Source of the DNA: Erysipelotrichales bacterium
Lineage (GTDB): Bacteria > Bacillota_I > Bacilli_A > RFN20 > CAG-826
DNA: 64,000 bases
Reading direction: 5' to 3'
Assembly (NCBI GenBank): GCA_022508535.1
Contig: JAFLUZ010000008.1
Span: 1 to 64,000, forward strand
This document shows positions 1-7,542 of this stretch, one piece after another. Every line of letters starts with the position of its first letter. Position 1 is the first letter of the stretch. The notes beneath the pieces were generated by a model. It made no database searches and had not been told where the DNA came from. It was given only the letters and a program-made list of their open reading frames with translations. Made by a program: the position numbers and the translations under genes.

Positions 1-571
1 TTGCTTTGAATAAATCTTCATTATAAACAAATCCACCAGCACCTTGAGTTTGACATACTTTGTAGTAGTGTGGTTCACTATCTCTTACACCTTGATATTT
101 AGAGATTTTTTCTGCTGCTGGTATAACACGGTCTTTGAATTTGTCTCCATCGACAGTTGTGCCAGAATAGACATCATCTAAATTGGCAAGTAATCCACGA
201 TCGGCATAATCTTGCCAGTTAAGATCGTGAGAAATAAAGATGTCGTACTCACTACCATTTTTAGATTGTAGTTGTGCTTCTGCTTTTGATGAAATAGTTG
301 CGTCAGCAACGATTTCAACGTAATTACCTGTTGCACTCATATAAGCATCAGTAATTTCTTGCAACCATTCTTCACCATAACCACCGGTATAGAACATAAT
401 GGATAATTTATCTTGTTCTCTTCCCTCTTCATCTAAAGAACTACTTATACTTGAATTTGTTGGTTCACTTGACAAATTCATATCTGATGTGTTACTAGTT
501 ACATTAATTACACATCCTGATAACAATGCAACTAAACTTAACCCAAAAATATATTTTAAATTTTTTTTCAT
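1..571 (-). CDS. ABC transporter solute-binding lipoprotein, probably sugar-specific (C-terminus outside window)
   Basis: An open frame runs from an ATG at 571 to the left edge, giving about 190 residues. An AAAGGG ribosome binding site lies upstream. The N-terminus is a lipoprotein signal (MKKNLKYIFGLSLVALLSGC, lipobox LSGC) followed by a Ser/Asn-rich linker. The mature part begins with LSIMFYTGGYGEEW and continues with NYVEIVADATISSKAEAQLQ and a GGFVYNEDLF stretch. This pattern is typical of family 1 extracellular solute-binding proteins of CUT1 carbohydrate importers. The protein would sit on the outer face of the membrane and deliver a ligand to a permease lying to the left of the window. 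The substrate cannot be read from the sequence. The family is fairly certain, the sugar specificity is inference. Confidence 0.8.
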   Translation of the reverse strand, partial: MKKNLKYIFGLSLVALLSGCVINVTSNTSDMNLSSEPTNSSISSSLDEEGREQDKLSIMFYTGGYGEEWLQEITDAYMSATGNYVEIVADATISSKAEAQLQSKNGSEYDIFISHDLNWQDYADRGLLANLDDVYSGTTVDGDKFKDRVIPAAEKISKYQGVRDSEPHYYKVCQTQGAGGFVYNEDLFKA

Positions 572-625
572 AATTATTTTCCCTTTCTCAATGTAACTGT
601 TAGCATTACAATTTAATATCAATTA

Positions 626-638
626 AAAATAGGGTAAA
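626..638. promoter_or_regulatory. Possible operator motif upstream of the solute-binding lipoprotein
   Basis: The 13-mer AAAATAGGGTAAA lies about 55 bp upstream of the lipoprotein start. The same 13-mer occurs, in the same orientation relative to the downstream gene, at 41692-41704 ahead of the lipoprotein operon at 41945. The remaining bases of the 572-848 gap are AT-rich and show no ORF or RNA gene. Function is unproven. Confidence 0.25.
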
Positions 639-821
639 ACGAAAGTAAAATGTGGTAATAAATGTGAAAATCAATGTTCTTCCAAAATATTAGAATTTTT
701 TTTATATCTCATTACTAACTTACATTCACTATTAACACTTTATTACCCTAAACGTAACAAACTAAGATTATTACAATCAATATTTTTCGTAATTTTTTAA
801 ATATTGTTTAGTATGATTACC

Positions 822-845
822 AAAAAAGCACCTTATAGGTGCTTT
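822..845 (-). terminator. Rho-independent terminator of rpsU
   Basis: Inverted repeat AAAGCACC / GGTGCTTT with a 5-nt loop directly after the rpsU stop, followed on the minus strand by a run of U. Confidence 0.8.
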
Positions 846-848
846 ATA

Positions 849-1022
849 TTAATAAGATTTGCGTCTAGCTTGTTCTGATTTAAGTTTACGCTTAATACCA
901 GGTTTCAAGTAATATTCACGTTTACGTGCTTCAGCGAGTGTACCTGCCTTATTAACTTGTCTTTTAAAACGGCGTAGTGCGTCATCTAGTGATTCGTTAT
1001 CACGTACAATTGTTTTTGGCAT
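849..1022 (-). CDS. rpsU: 30S ribosomal protein S21
   Basis: A 57-residue basic protein starting [20 protein letters not shown], the hallmark of bS21, with the usual [13 protein letters not shown] tail. It is a component of the small ribosomal subunit near the mRNA exit platform. I start at the ATG at 1022 rather than at an upstream in-frame codon because a strong GGAGGG site sits 7 nt before it and the S21 family begins here. The gene has its own promoter and terminator. It lies near mtaB and rsmE, as in many Firmicutes, although deoC, two accessory genes and rpmF now separate it from mtaB. Confidence 0.97.
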   Translation of the reverse strand: MPKTIVRDNESLDDALRRFKRQVNKAGTLAEARKREYYLKPGIKRKLKSEQARRKSY

Positions 1023-1065
1023 TTGTTTCCCTCCTTCTGAAGCCGAATGGCTAAACAACAAAGTA

Positions 1066-1093
1066 ATTATAGCATAGTAACTATTAATTGCAA
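1066..1093 (-). promoter_or_regulatory. Sigma-A promoter of rpsU
   Basis: On the minus strand TTGCAA (1088-1093) and a perfect TATAAT (1066-1071) are separated by 16 bp, about 45 bp upstream of the rpsU start. Confidence 0.65.
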
Positions 1094-1150
1094 TAAAATT
1101 CTTTTAAAAATATTGTCAAATAGTCGATTTTACTATATTTTTCAAAATAA

Positions 1151-1174
1151 AAAGTGCAATATTTCATGCACTTT
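1151..1174 (-). terminator. Terminator of deoC
   Basis: Inverted repeat AAAGTGCA / TGCACTTT with an 8-nt loop, 4 bp after the deoC stop, followed by U-rich sequence on the minus strand. Confidence 0.75.
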
Positions 1175-1177
1175 ATC

Positions 1178-1813
1178 TTAGATAATTTTTGGTCCTGCTG
1201 AAGTACCAATACGATTAGCACCAGCTTCAACCATTGCAAGTAAGTCTTCATGAGTACGAACTCCTCCTGAAGCTTTAACTCCCATTTCTGGTCCAACAGT
1301 TTCACGCATTAATTTAACATCATGTGCTGTTGCTCCACCTGTAGAAAATCCCGTTGATGTTTTAACAAAATCAGCACCAGCTTTTTTGGATAATAAGCAA
1401 GCACGTACTTTTTCTTCATCAGTTAATAAGCAAGTTTCAATAATTACTTTTAAAATCTTTCCTTTAGTATAGCGACGAACTTTAGCAATTTCATTTTGAA
1501 CGTATTCATCATTACCTGCTTTAAGCATTGTTACATTGATGACCATATCAATTTCATCAGCACCTTCAAAAATTGCTTCACGTGCCTCTAATGCCTTTGC
1601 TTGAGGTAATGTTGCACCTAGTGGAAAACCAACGACTGTACAAACTTTTACATCGCTACCCTCTAGCTCTTTCTTACATAAGCTTACAAAAGCAGGATTA
1701 ACACATACTGACATAAAATCAAATTCTTTAGCTTCTTGACAAAGCTTTTTAATTGCCTCTATTGAAGCATCTGGTTTTAAAATTGTGTGATCGATTAATT
1801 TGTTATATTTCAT
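1178..1813 (-). CDS. deoC: Deoxyribose-phosphate aldolase
   Basis: A 211-residue TIM-barrel aldolase that cleaves 2-deoxyribose 5-phosphate into glyceraldehyde 3-phosphate and acetaldehyde in cytosolic deoxynucleoside catabolism. Family signatures are LIDHTIL at the start, VVGFPLGA, the Schiff-base lysine in DFVKTSTGF (Lys151) and the second active-site lysine in VKASGGVRT (Lys180). Length is normal for short bacterial DeoC. A terminator follows and no other deo gene is adjacent, so it appears monocistronic. Confidence 0.96.
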   Translation of the reverse strand: MKYNKLIDHTILKPDASIEAIKKLCQEAKEFDFMSVCVNPAFVSLCKKELEGSDVKVCTVVGFPLGATLPQAKALEAREAIFEGADEIDMVINVTMLKAGNDEYVQNEIAKVRRYTKGKILKVIIETCLLTDEEKVRACLLSKKAGADFVKTSTGFSTGGATAHDVKLMRETVGPEMGVKASGGVRTHEDLLAMVEAGANRIGTSAGPKII

Positions 1814-1896
1814 ATTTTTCTCCCCTGTAACAATATTATTTTATCATAATTAAATTATCAAAGCAAAGTATCAATATTTGTCATCAAAAAAAGAAA

Positions 1897-1926
1897 ATTC
1901 CTTTTGCTTTCTATTACAAAAGGAAT
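1897..1926 (-). terminator. Terminator after the lipoprotein gene
   Basis: Ten-bp arms ATTCCTTTTG / CAAAAGGAAT with a 10-nt loop between deoC and the lipoprotein stop; the minus strand continues with a U-rich run. Confidence 0.75.
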
Positions 1927-1941
1927 ATTTAATATTAATTT

Positions 1942-2799
1942 TTACGGATTTAACGTAAATGTTTCCTTAACAATGTAGTAGTCAAAAAATGATTCTATTT
2001 TATATCTTATTTCAAATTCAAACTCTATTTGCGTTATATCTGTGATTCCTAATTTCAAAAGATCAAAGCAGGACCAACCAAATGTCAAATAAGACAAATT
2101 ACCTGGAACAATATATTGAAGTCCAGTTGTCTCCATCTTTATTCCATTTACTCTACTATCACCGACATTAAAAAGTAATTCTTTTTCAGATTTGTTTTCT
2201 AAAAACATGTTGACTTCAAATCCCCATGAATAATCTCTATAGCCAGTTATTGTAACTTCTGCAAATTCATTATCAATAATTACATTATCAGTATCTGAAC
2301 TCTCACGTTTATATCTTATAGCATTTTCTTCTCCATAAGGATAAATATGCACTGTTTCTCTTGCAATTGTTTCTGCACTATTATAAACACCAACATAAAA
2401 CTCAAGTTCGATATCAGTAATCTTAGTAACTCCGTATTTTCTTAGTTCTGACCTATCGAAAACAATATGAGAGTATATAGATCTTTCTTCACCGATTTCT
2501 TCATAAAAATCTGTATTGACAGATAATCCATTTGCATATTCATTGTTGGTGTAAACAACAAATTTTTTATCCGTAGTTTTATTTTCTATATTAACTTTAA
2601 TACTCTGGCCATAAATGTAGTGCGGATCAATTTCTGTTATAGTTATTGCACATTCATCATTGTCAATTATTGTGGTTTCACTAAAAGTAATAGGATCATC
2701 ATCTACATTACCAAACAAATTTTTTAAAAGTTCCGATGAACATGAAGAAAGCAAAAATATGCTACTAACTGCCATAAAAATACGTTTAGTCTTATGCAT
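1942..2799 (-). CDS. Lipoprotein of unknown function
   Basis: The start is placed at 2799, where a GGAGGAG site precedes an ATG that opens a clear lipoprotein signal (FMAVSSIFLLSSC). A longer in-frame extension upstream would overlap the Sel1 gene and hide the signal. The product has 285 residues. After the lipobox come two related beta-rich segments of about 110 residues. Each opens with a pattern like IIDNDECAITITEID or VIIDNEFAEVTITGY and continues through EVNMFLENKS-type strands. This suggests two tandem immunoglobulin-like extracellular domains anchored to the membrane. No enzymatic motif is visible. It lies 40 bp downstream of the Sel1-repeat gene and is probably co-transcribed with it. 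Confidence 0.7.
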   Translation of the reverse strand: MHKTKRIFMAVSSIFLLSSCSSELLKNLFGNVDDDPITFSETTIIDNDECAITITEIDPHYIYGQSIKVNIENKTTDKKFVVYTNNEYANGLSVNTDFYEEIGEERSIYSHIVFDRSELRKYGVTKITDIELEFYVGVYNSAETIARETVHIYPYGEENAIRYKRESSDTDNVIIDNEFAEVTITGYRDYSWGFEVNMFLENKSEKELLFNVGDSRVNGIKMETTGLQYIVPGNLSYLTFGWSCFDLLKLGITDITQIEFEFEIRYKIESFFDYYIVKETFTLNP

Positions 2800-2839
2800 A
2801 AATAACTCCTCCGTTTTAAATGCAGATAAGTTGCAATAA

Positions 2840-3910
2840 TTATGCACGGTTATCTGAATTATTTTGTAATTCTTCAACAATTTTTTCAAATTCTTGAATC
2901 TTTTGAGGATTAGCTGTTGTGCCAATGCTTTGTTTTAAGCAACGTAAGACATCATGAGCTGCTACTTTTAAGCCAAGATTATAAGCTGTAATATAGTGAT
3001 TAAATGCTAAAGTCTTATTGATAAACACACCATATTCACCATTTTCATAAATCTTACCTAAAACATGAGTTGCACGTGGTTCTTTTAGTGATACTGCGCG
3101 TTTTAAATAGTCAAGCCCTTCACGATATTTGAATAAACCTCTTTGTCTTTCAAGACAAATTGATCCATAAATAAACATGCCATCAGCTGATCCAGTATCC
3201 GCATATCGTTTTAAGTACTCCGCTTCTTTTTCGATGTCTTGTTTAACATAAATTCCTTTGCTATAAAAGAATGCAATATTTTTTAATGCATCTGGGAAAT
3301 TATATTTAGCCGCTTTTTCAAAATATTCAAAAGCGATTTTTTCATCTTTTTCGACACCTTTACCTTCATAATATAAGGTGCCTAAAATAAATATTGAGGT
3401 TATATCGTTTTGTTCAGCAGCTAGACGATAATATTTGACTGCCTCTTTATAATCGACCGATGTACCTAATCCACGCATTTTGCAATCTGCATATATCTTA
3501 TAGGCTACAGGATGTTTAGTGTCTTTAACTTTACTAATGAGTCTATAAGCCTCTTCTTCATCTTTATCGACACCAGTTCCATATAAATAAGCATTAGCAA
3601 CCATCACAATGCAATTAACGTCATTTTTATCTGCACCTTTTTTAAAGAGTGAGAATGCTTTTTCTGCATCTTTATTAACTGTTCCTAAACCAAACAAATA
3701 AAATGTTCCTAATAAATAATTAGTTTCATTCGTTGGTGTTGCTTCATTTAATTGCTTAAATGCCGCATCAAAATATTCGCTTGATACACCTAAATCTCTT
3801 TGAACATTTATGCCTTGATTATACATTTGTGCTAAACGATAACTAGCGCGATAGTCACCATTTTTTGATGCTTTTTCTAATGATTCGATTTCTTTTTCCA
3901 TATCTACCAT
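2840..3910 (-). CDS. Sel1-like repeat (TPR-type) protein
   Basis: A 356-residue protein without signal peptide or membrane segment, so probably cytosolic. It is built almost wholly of Sel1-like repeats of about 36 residues. Typical units are ASYRLAQMYNQGINVQRD, AVKYYRLAAEQND and IFILGTLYYEGKGVEKDEK. Such alpha-alpha solenoids are protein-interaction scaffolds. The partner cannot be inferred. The first ATG (3910) is used because a GAGG site lies 8 nt before it. The protein it may act with is the lipoprotein encoded just downstream, but there is no direct evidence. Confidence 0.8.
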   Translation of the reverse strand: MVDMEKEIESLEKASKNGDYRASYRLAQMYNQGINVQRDLGVSSEYFDAAFKQLNEATPTNETNYLLGTFYLFGLGTVNKDAEKAFSLFKKGADKNDVNCIVMVANAYLYGTGVDKDEEEAYRLISKVKDTKHPVAYKIYADCKMRGLGTSVDYKEAVKYYRLAAEQNDITSIFILGTLYYEGKGVEKDEKIAFEYFEKAAKYNFPDALKNIAFFYSKGIYVKQDIEKEAEYLKRYADTGSADGMFIYGSICLERQRGLFKYREGLDYLKRAVSLKEPRATHVLGKIYENGEYGVFINKTLAFNHYITAYNLGLKVAAHDVLRCLKQSIGTTANPQKIQEFEKIVEELQNNSDNRA

Positions 3911-3983
3911 ATTTATAACCTCATTTCATGTTTAATTATATATCATTTACTAGACATAGTCTAGTAAGTCAAGATAAATTAAA

Positions 3984-3999
3984 AGCACCTTACGGTGCT
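3984..3999 (-). terminator. Terminator of rpmF
   Basis: Stem AGCACC / GGTGCT with a 4-nt loop after the rpmF stop, followed on the minus strand by a short U-rich tail. Confidence 0.65.
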
Positions 4000-4011
4000 A
4001 ATAATTAGTTA

Positions 4012-4206
4012 CTATTTTTCTTCTTTCTTTTCTTCTACTTCCACAACAGACTTTCCATCATAGAAACCACATTTTGGACATACGTGGTGTGATTTGATCA
4101 TTGCACCACATTTTGGGCAAGTTGAAAGTCCTTCAACAGATAATTTAAAATGAGTTCTACGCATTCTCTTGGAAGTTTTAGATGTTCTTCTAAATGGTAC
4201 AGCCAT
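4012..4206 (-). CDS. rpmF: 50S ribosomal protein L32
   Basis: A 64-residue protein starting [20 protein letters not shown], the standard bL32 N-terminus. It carries two CxxC pairs (CPKCGAM and CPKCGFYDG) that form a zinc ribbon, so this is the zinc-binding form of L32. The tail is Glu/Lys-rich. It has a CTAGGAGGTG-type ribosome binding site and a terminator of its own. Confidence 0.97.
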   Translation of the reverse strand: MAVPFRRTSKTSKRMRRTHFKLSVEGLSTCPKCGAMIKSHHVCPKCGFYDGKSVVEVEEKKEEK

Positions 4207-4322
4207 ATTGACACCTCCTAGGTTTTTACTTACATGTAAAATTATAATGATTTAAAAACGAATATCAACATTTTTTTGACATAATCTCAAAAAGTTATAA
4301 AAACATTCGATTATATCGGCAT

Positions 4323-5600
4323 TTATTTTTTTACACTGTCCAACTTTTTGTAAATCACATTAAGCATTTTATTATGTAAATCTTGGTCACTTTCTTGATA
4401 AACTAACAAATAATTTGAAGAATGACCTTTATACATTTTAGTGTCTTCATCGTAAGTTTCAAAAATTACACTTAATTCTTTTCCAATGAATTCCGATTGA
4501 TAATAATTTTCTAGTTTATTAGATAATGAAATTAACTCTCGCACTCTTGCTTTCTTGACATCACCAGGTATTTGATTATTCATCTTACTTGCATGGCTGC
4601 CTGCTCTAGATGAAAATGGGAAAACATGAATTTTTGCAAATTGACAAGATGAGGCAAATTCTAAAGTTTCCTTAAATTCTTCTTCTGTTTCACCAGGAAA
4701 CCCTACAATAATATCAGTAGTTATTGCAATATCTGGCATTTGAGAACGAATATAATCTATTTTTTCTTTAAATTGTTGTTTGTTATAACGACGATTCATG
4801 CGCTTTAAAACATTTTCCGAACCTGATTGAAGAGGAATATGTAAGTGTCTTGCTAAAACATCGCTATTTGCCATAAGAGTTATGAATTCTTTCGTGATTT
4901 CACTTTCTTCAATAGAAGAAACTCTTAATCTTTTTAAACGCTTATCTTTAATAATATCTTTTACTAAATCCGTAAAAGAATAATTATCAAATTCTCTTCC
5001 ATATCCTGCGGTATGAATACCAGTTAAAACAATTTCTTTAAAACCATGATCAAGCAAATTGTTTACTTCGCGTAATACCTCTTCTTTTGGACGTGAACGC
5101 ATTTTACCTCTCGCATAAGGAATAATACAATACGAGCAGAAATTATCACAACCATCTTGAATTTTCAAATAGGCCCGTGTGTTTTCATAATATGATGACA
5201 CTTCTAATTCTTCATATTCAAAGTTACGTTCTTTTTCTTCGACGATGTTAATTTGTTTTTTATCTTTTAAATATTCTTTGATGAGTTTAGGAATTAAATG
5301 ACGATTATTTGTGCCTACAACAATATTAACTCCTTCTATTTTCATAATTGTGTCCGCAGCCATTTGTGAATAACATCCCATAACAACCATGATGGCATGA
5401 GGATATTTTCTAATTAAAGACCTTATTTTTTGACGGCACTTCTGATCACTTACTGATGTAACAGAACATGTGTTTATAACGATAATATCTGGTTCATCAT
5501 TTTGAGCATTAACATATCCTTCTAAATCTAGTAATTTTTTTAAAGCTTCCGATTCATATGTATTGACCTTACATCCTAATGTTTCAACATAATACTTCAT
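4323..5600 (-). CDS. mtaB: tRNA (t6A37) C2-methylthiotransferase MtaB
   Basis: A 425-residue radical-SAM enzyme that converts t6A to ms2t6A at position 37 of ANN-decoding tRNAs. Domains in order are the UPF0004 domain with Cys residues in ETLGCKVN, NTCSVTS and VMGCYSQ, which bind the second 4Fe-4S cluster; the radical-SAM motif CDNFCSYC; and a C-terminal TRAM-like segment. The ETLGCKVNTYE opening and the later GFPGETEEEF motif favour MtaB over MiaB or RimO. It overlaps the upstream gene by 4 bp (ATGA), indicating translational coupling in a TM2-rsmE-hypothetical-mtaB operon. Confidence 0.95.
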   Translation of the reverse strand: MKYYVETLGCKVNTYESEALKKLLDLEGYVNAQNDEPDIIVINTCSVTSVSDQKCRQKIRSLIRKYPHAIMVVMGCYSQMAADTIMKIEGVNIVVGTNNRHLIPKLIKEYLKDKKQINIVEEKERNFEYEELEVSSYYENTRAYLKIQDGCDNFCSYCIIPYARGKMRSRPKEEVLREVNNLLDHGFKEIVLTGIHTAGYGREFDNYSFTDLVKDIIKDKRLKRLRVSSIEESEITKEFITLMANSDVLARHLHIPLQSGSENVLKRMNRRYNKQQFKEKIDYIRSQMPDIAITTDIIVGFPGETEEEFKETLEFASSCQFAKIHVFPFSSRAGSHASKMNNQIPGDVKKARVRELISLSNKLENYYQSEFIGKELSVIFETYDEDTKMYKGHSSNYLLVYQESDQDLHNKMLNVIYKKLDSVKK

Positions 5601-6370
5601 TTATCTAAACCTGCTTTCAACATATGGTACATTCTTGAAGAAATGAATTTTTGATTATATAGTTCTTTGATAAATTCTTTCTTTTCAAAGCCATAATATT
5701 TTTCCATCACTTTATTAACACGCACCATAATTTCTTTTAAATTGTATTTATACATAAAACGATCATAAAGATTGATAACCACATCTAATCTTCCTTGTGA
5801 GTTAATAACGTAAATGCAATAATCATCAACAGAGAAAAAAGCATTAGATGTTTTGTCGCCTAGACTTTTTATCATATGCGAAAAGAACGAATCGTATAAT
5901 TTATAATTATAGACATCAAAAACATCAATAACGCTTTGCGAAAAATCTTCTAATAGTGCTTCATAAGGATAGGTTAATAACTTTTCTGGCTCATCAACAT
6001 AAATAATGTTTAATGATTTAGAAAAGAATGGTATATAAATACGATGATTATTTTCATCATTTAAATAGGGAAGATCCACGATTGCAGCATTAATTCTTTC
6101 TTTAATTTCGCTTGATACAATTTTCTTGTTTTCTCTAATACATTCTTCTTTATAATCCAAAATAACTTTATCAATTACTTCTTTATTTAAAAGAGCACGA
6201 CAAATAATATTTGCTTGTATTATACCAAATTCTCTATCTTTAGATATTAAATTATAGAAGTATGGATATTTAGCAAGTAAATAGTCATTTTCCGCATGAA
6301 AAATATGTTCTAAGCTTCTTCGCTTAGATCGTCTTTTTCGATATTTTTTTAGTGTTTCAAATATATGCAT
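5597..6370 (-). CDS. Hypothetical protein between rsmE and mtaB
   Basis: I do not recognise this 257-residue protein. The N-terminus is very basic (about ten Lys/Arg in the first 20 residues) and the rest is mostly predicted helix rich in Tyr, Phe and Ile. There is no signal peptide, membrane segment or metal motif. It is embedded in the rsmE-mtaB operon with 4-bp gaps or overlaps on each side, and its TGA stop overlaps the mtaB ATG. The basic N-terminus and the company of two RNA-modifying enzymes would fit an RNA- or ribosome-associated role, but that is inference only. Confidence 0.6.
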   Translation of the reverse strand: MHIFETLKKYRKRRSKRRSLEHIFHAENDYLLAKYPYFYNLISKDREFGIIQANIICRALLNKEVIDKVILDYKEECIRENKKIVSSEIKERINAAIVDLPYLNDENNHRIYIPFFSKSLNIIYVDEPEKLLTYPYEALLEDFSQSVIDVFDVYNYKLYDSFFSHMIKSLGDKTSNAFFSVDDYCIYVINSQGRLDVVINLYDRFMYKYNLKEIMVRVNKVMEKYYGFEKKEFIKELYNQKFISSRMYHMLKAGLDK

Positions 6371-6374
6371 AAAA

Positions 6375-7091
6375 TTACCTACTTAACATAAACGATAATA
6401 CACTTAAAAAGTATATCGCTGCTGTTTCACTTCTTAAAATTAATTTTCCTAAAGAAACATTTTTATAACCTAGCTCGTTTGCATAATCGACTTCGGAAGG
6501 TGCAAATCCACCTTCTGCTCCTACTAATATCGTGATGCTTTCTCTAGTTTTAATATTACTTAAATCATCAAAAAGAGTGTTATCATTTAACGCTTCACCT
6601 TCATAAGCAATAAAGTTATGTAAGGATTTGTATTGTTTGATAGATTTATAATCGATAATATCTACAAACTCTGGTAATTTGGAGCGTTTTGATTGCTCTC
6701 CTGCTTCTTTAATAATTTTATTAAATCGCTCAAGTTTTTTCTTTTTATCTTTTTCATCGACTTTAACAATTGTGCGACTTGAGATTACCCCAACAATACG
6801 TCTTACACCTAGCTCAGTTGCCTTTTGAATTACTAAATCTAATTTATCACCTTTAGGAAGACAATATAAAAGAGTAATATCATTATCTAATTCACGATTT
6901 TCTTCTAGCTCTTTTATAATATCGACTTCAAGAGGATTAACTTTCTTAATCGTAGCCAAATACACTTTTTCTAAAATGACTACTTCTATTAAGTCATTTT
7001 CTTTAAAACGCATTACTTTTTGTATGTGAAAAATATCTCCTTCACTAAAGGAAATGTTATTTATATCACCATTTACAAAATATCTTTGCAT
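6375..7091 (-). CDS. rsmE: 16S rRNA (uracil-1498-N3)-methyltransferase
   Basis: A 238-residue SPOUT-class methyltransferase that methylates N3 of U1498 in helix 44 of 16S rRNA using SAM. The N-terminal PUA-like domain ends near residue 75. The trefoil-knot motifs are clear: IVGVISSRTIV, the glycine-rich LVGAEGGFAPSEV, and SLGKLILRSETAAIY near the C-terminus. Its ATG shares one base with the stop of the TM2 gene upstream, so the two are translationally coupled. In many Firmicutes rsmE follows prmA and dnaJ. Here prmA is absent and dnaJ is 13.7 kb away. Confidence 0.95.
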   Translation of the reverse strand: MQRYFVNGDINNISFSEGDIFHIQKVMRFKENDLIEVVILEKVYLATIKKVNPLEVDIIKELEENRELDNDITLLYCLPKGDKLDLVIQKATELGVRRIVGVISSRTIVKVDEKDKKKKLERFNKIIKEAGEQSKRSKLPEFVDIIDYKSIKQYKSLHNFIAYEGEALNDNTLFDDLSNIKTRESITILVGAEGGFAPSEVDYANELGYKNVSLGKLILRSETAAIYFLSVLSFMLSR

Positions 7092-7516
7092 TACTCTAAA
7101 AGATCTCCGTTCGCGTCTACAGAATCAGTAAATAATATAATTAGTCCATGAATTAAATTAAAAAGGAATATTACCCCTAAAACGATAAGCAATAATTGCC
7201 ACCATACAAGTCCAATAAGTCCCGCGACAAAGAAAGAAGCAACAATTAAACAAATGTTTAAAAAGATAAAAAAGAATCCAGTATTCTTATGTCCTAAGTA
7301 CATTCTTCCTAAACCAATAATATCTAAGAATATTGTAAACAGCACTGCTTTTTTCTTTTTCTTATAATCAAATTCTACTAAATCTTGAAGATCTGTTGAA
7401 TTAATAATCAAATCAGATGTCTTATGGTTGTTATCCGATGGATTTGGACATCCACATACTGGACACACTGACACTCTTTGATCTATTTTTGAATCACAAA
7501 TACGACATTTTGCCAT
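7091..7516 (-). CDS. Zinc-ribbon TM2-domain membrane protein
   Basis: A 141-residue protein. Residues 4-25 form a zinc ribbon (CRICDSK and CPVCGCPNP, two CxxC pairs). Residues about 57-135 match a TM2 domain, with two or three hydrophobic segments around GLGRMYLGHKNTGFFFIF and a C-terminal VDANGDLLE. TM2 domains occur in many bacterial membrane proteins without a settled function. A GAGGTG site lies 9 nt before the ATG. The gene is 26 bp downstream of the subtilase gene and overlaps rsmE by one base, so it links the accessory block to the conserved operon. Confidence 0.8.
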   Translation of the reverse strand: MAKCRICDSKIDQRVSVCPVCGCPNPSDNNHKTSDLIINSTDLQDLVEFDYKKKKKAVLFTIFLDIIGLGRMYLGHKNTGFFFIFLNICLIVASFFVAGLIGLVWWQLLLIVLGVIFLFNLIHGLIILFTDSVDANGDLLE

Positions 7517-7542
7517 ATTACATTACACCTCGCCTTAACTTT

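Noticed and set aside
399-596. 65-codon plus-strand ORF
   Set aside because: It lies antisense to the start of the solute-binding lipoprotein gene, which has a lipobox and ribosome binding site.
1084-1305. 73-codon minus-strand ORF
   Set aside because: It overlaps the 3' end of deoC in another frame and its terminator; no ribosome binding site.
2800-2925. N-terminal extension of the lipoprotein at 1942
   Set aside because: It would overlap the Sel1 gene and bury a clear lipoprotein signal; the internal ATG at 2799 has a GGAGGAG site.
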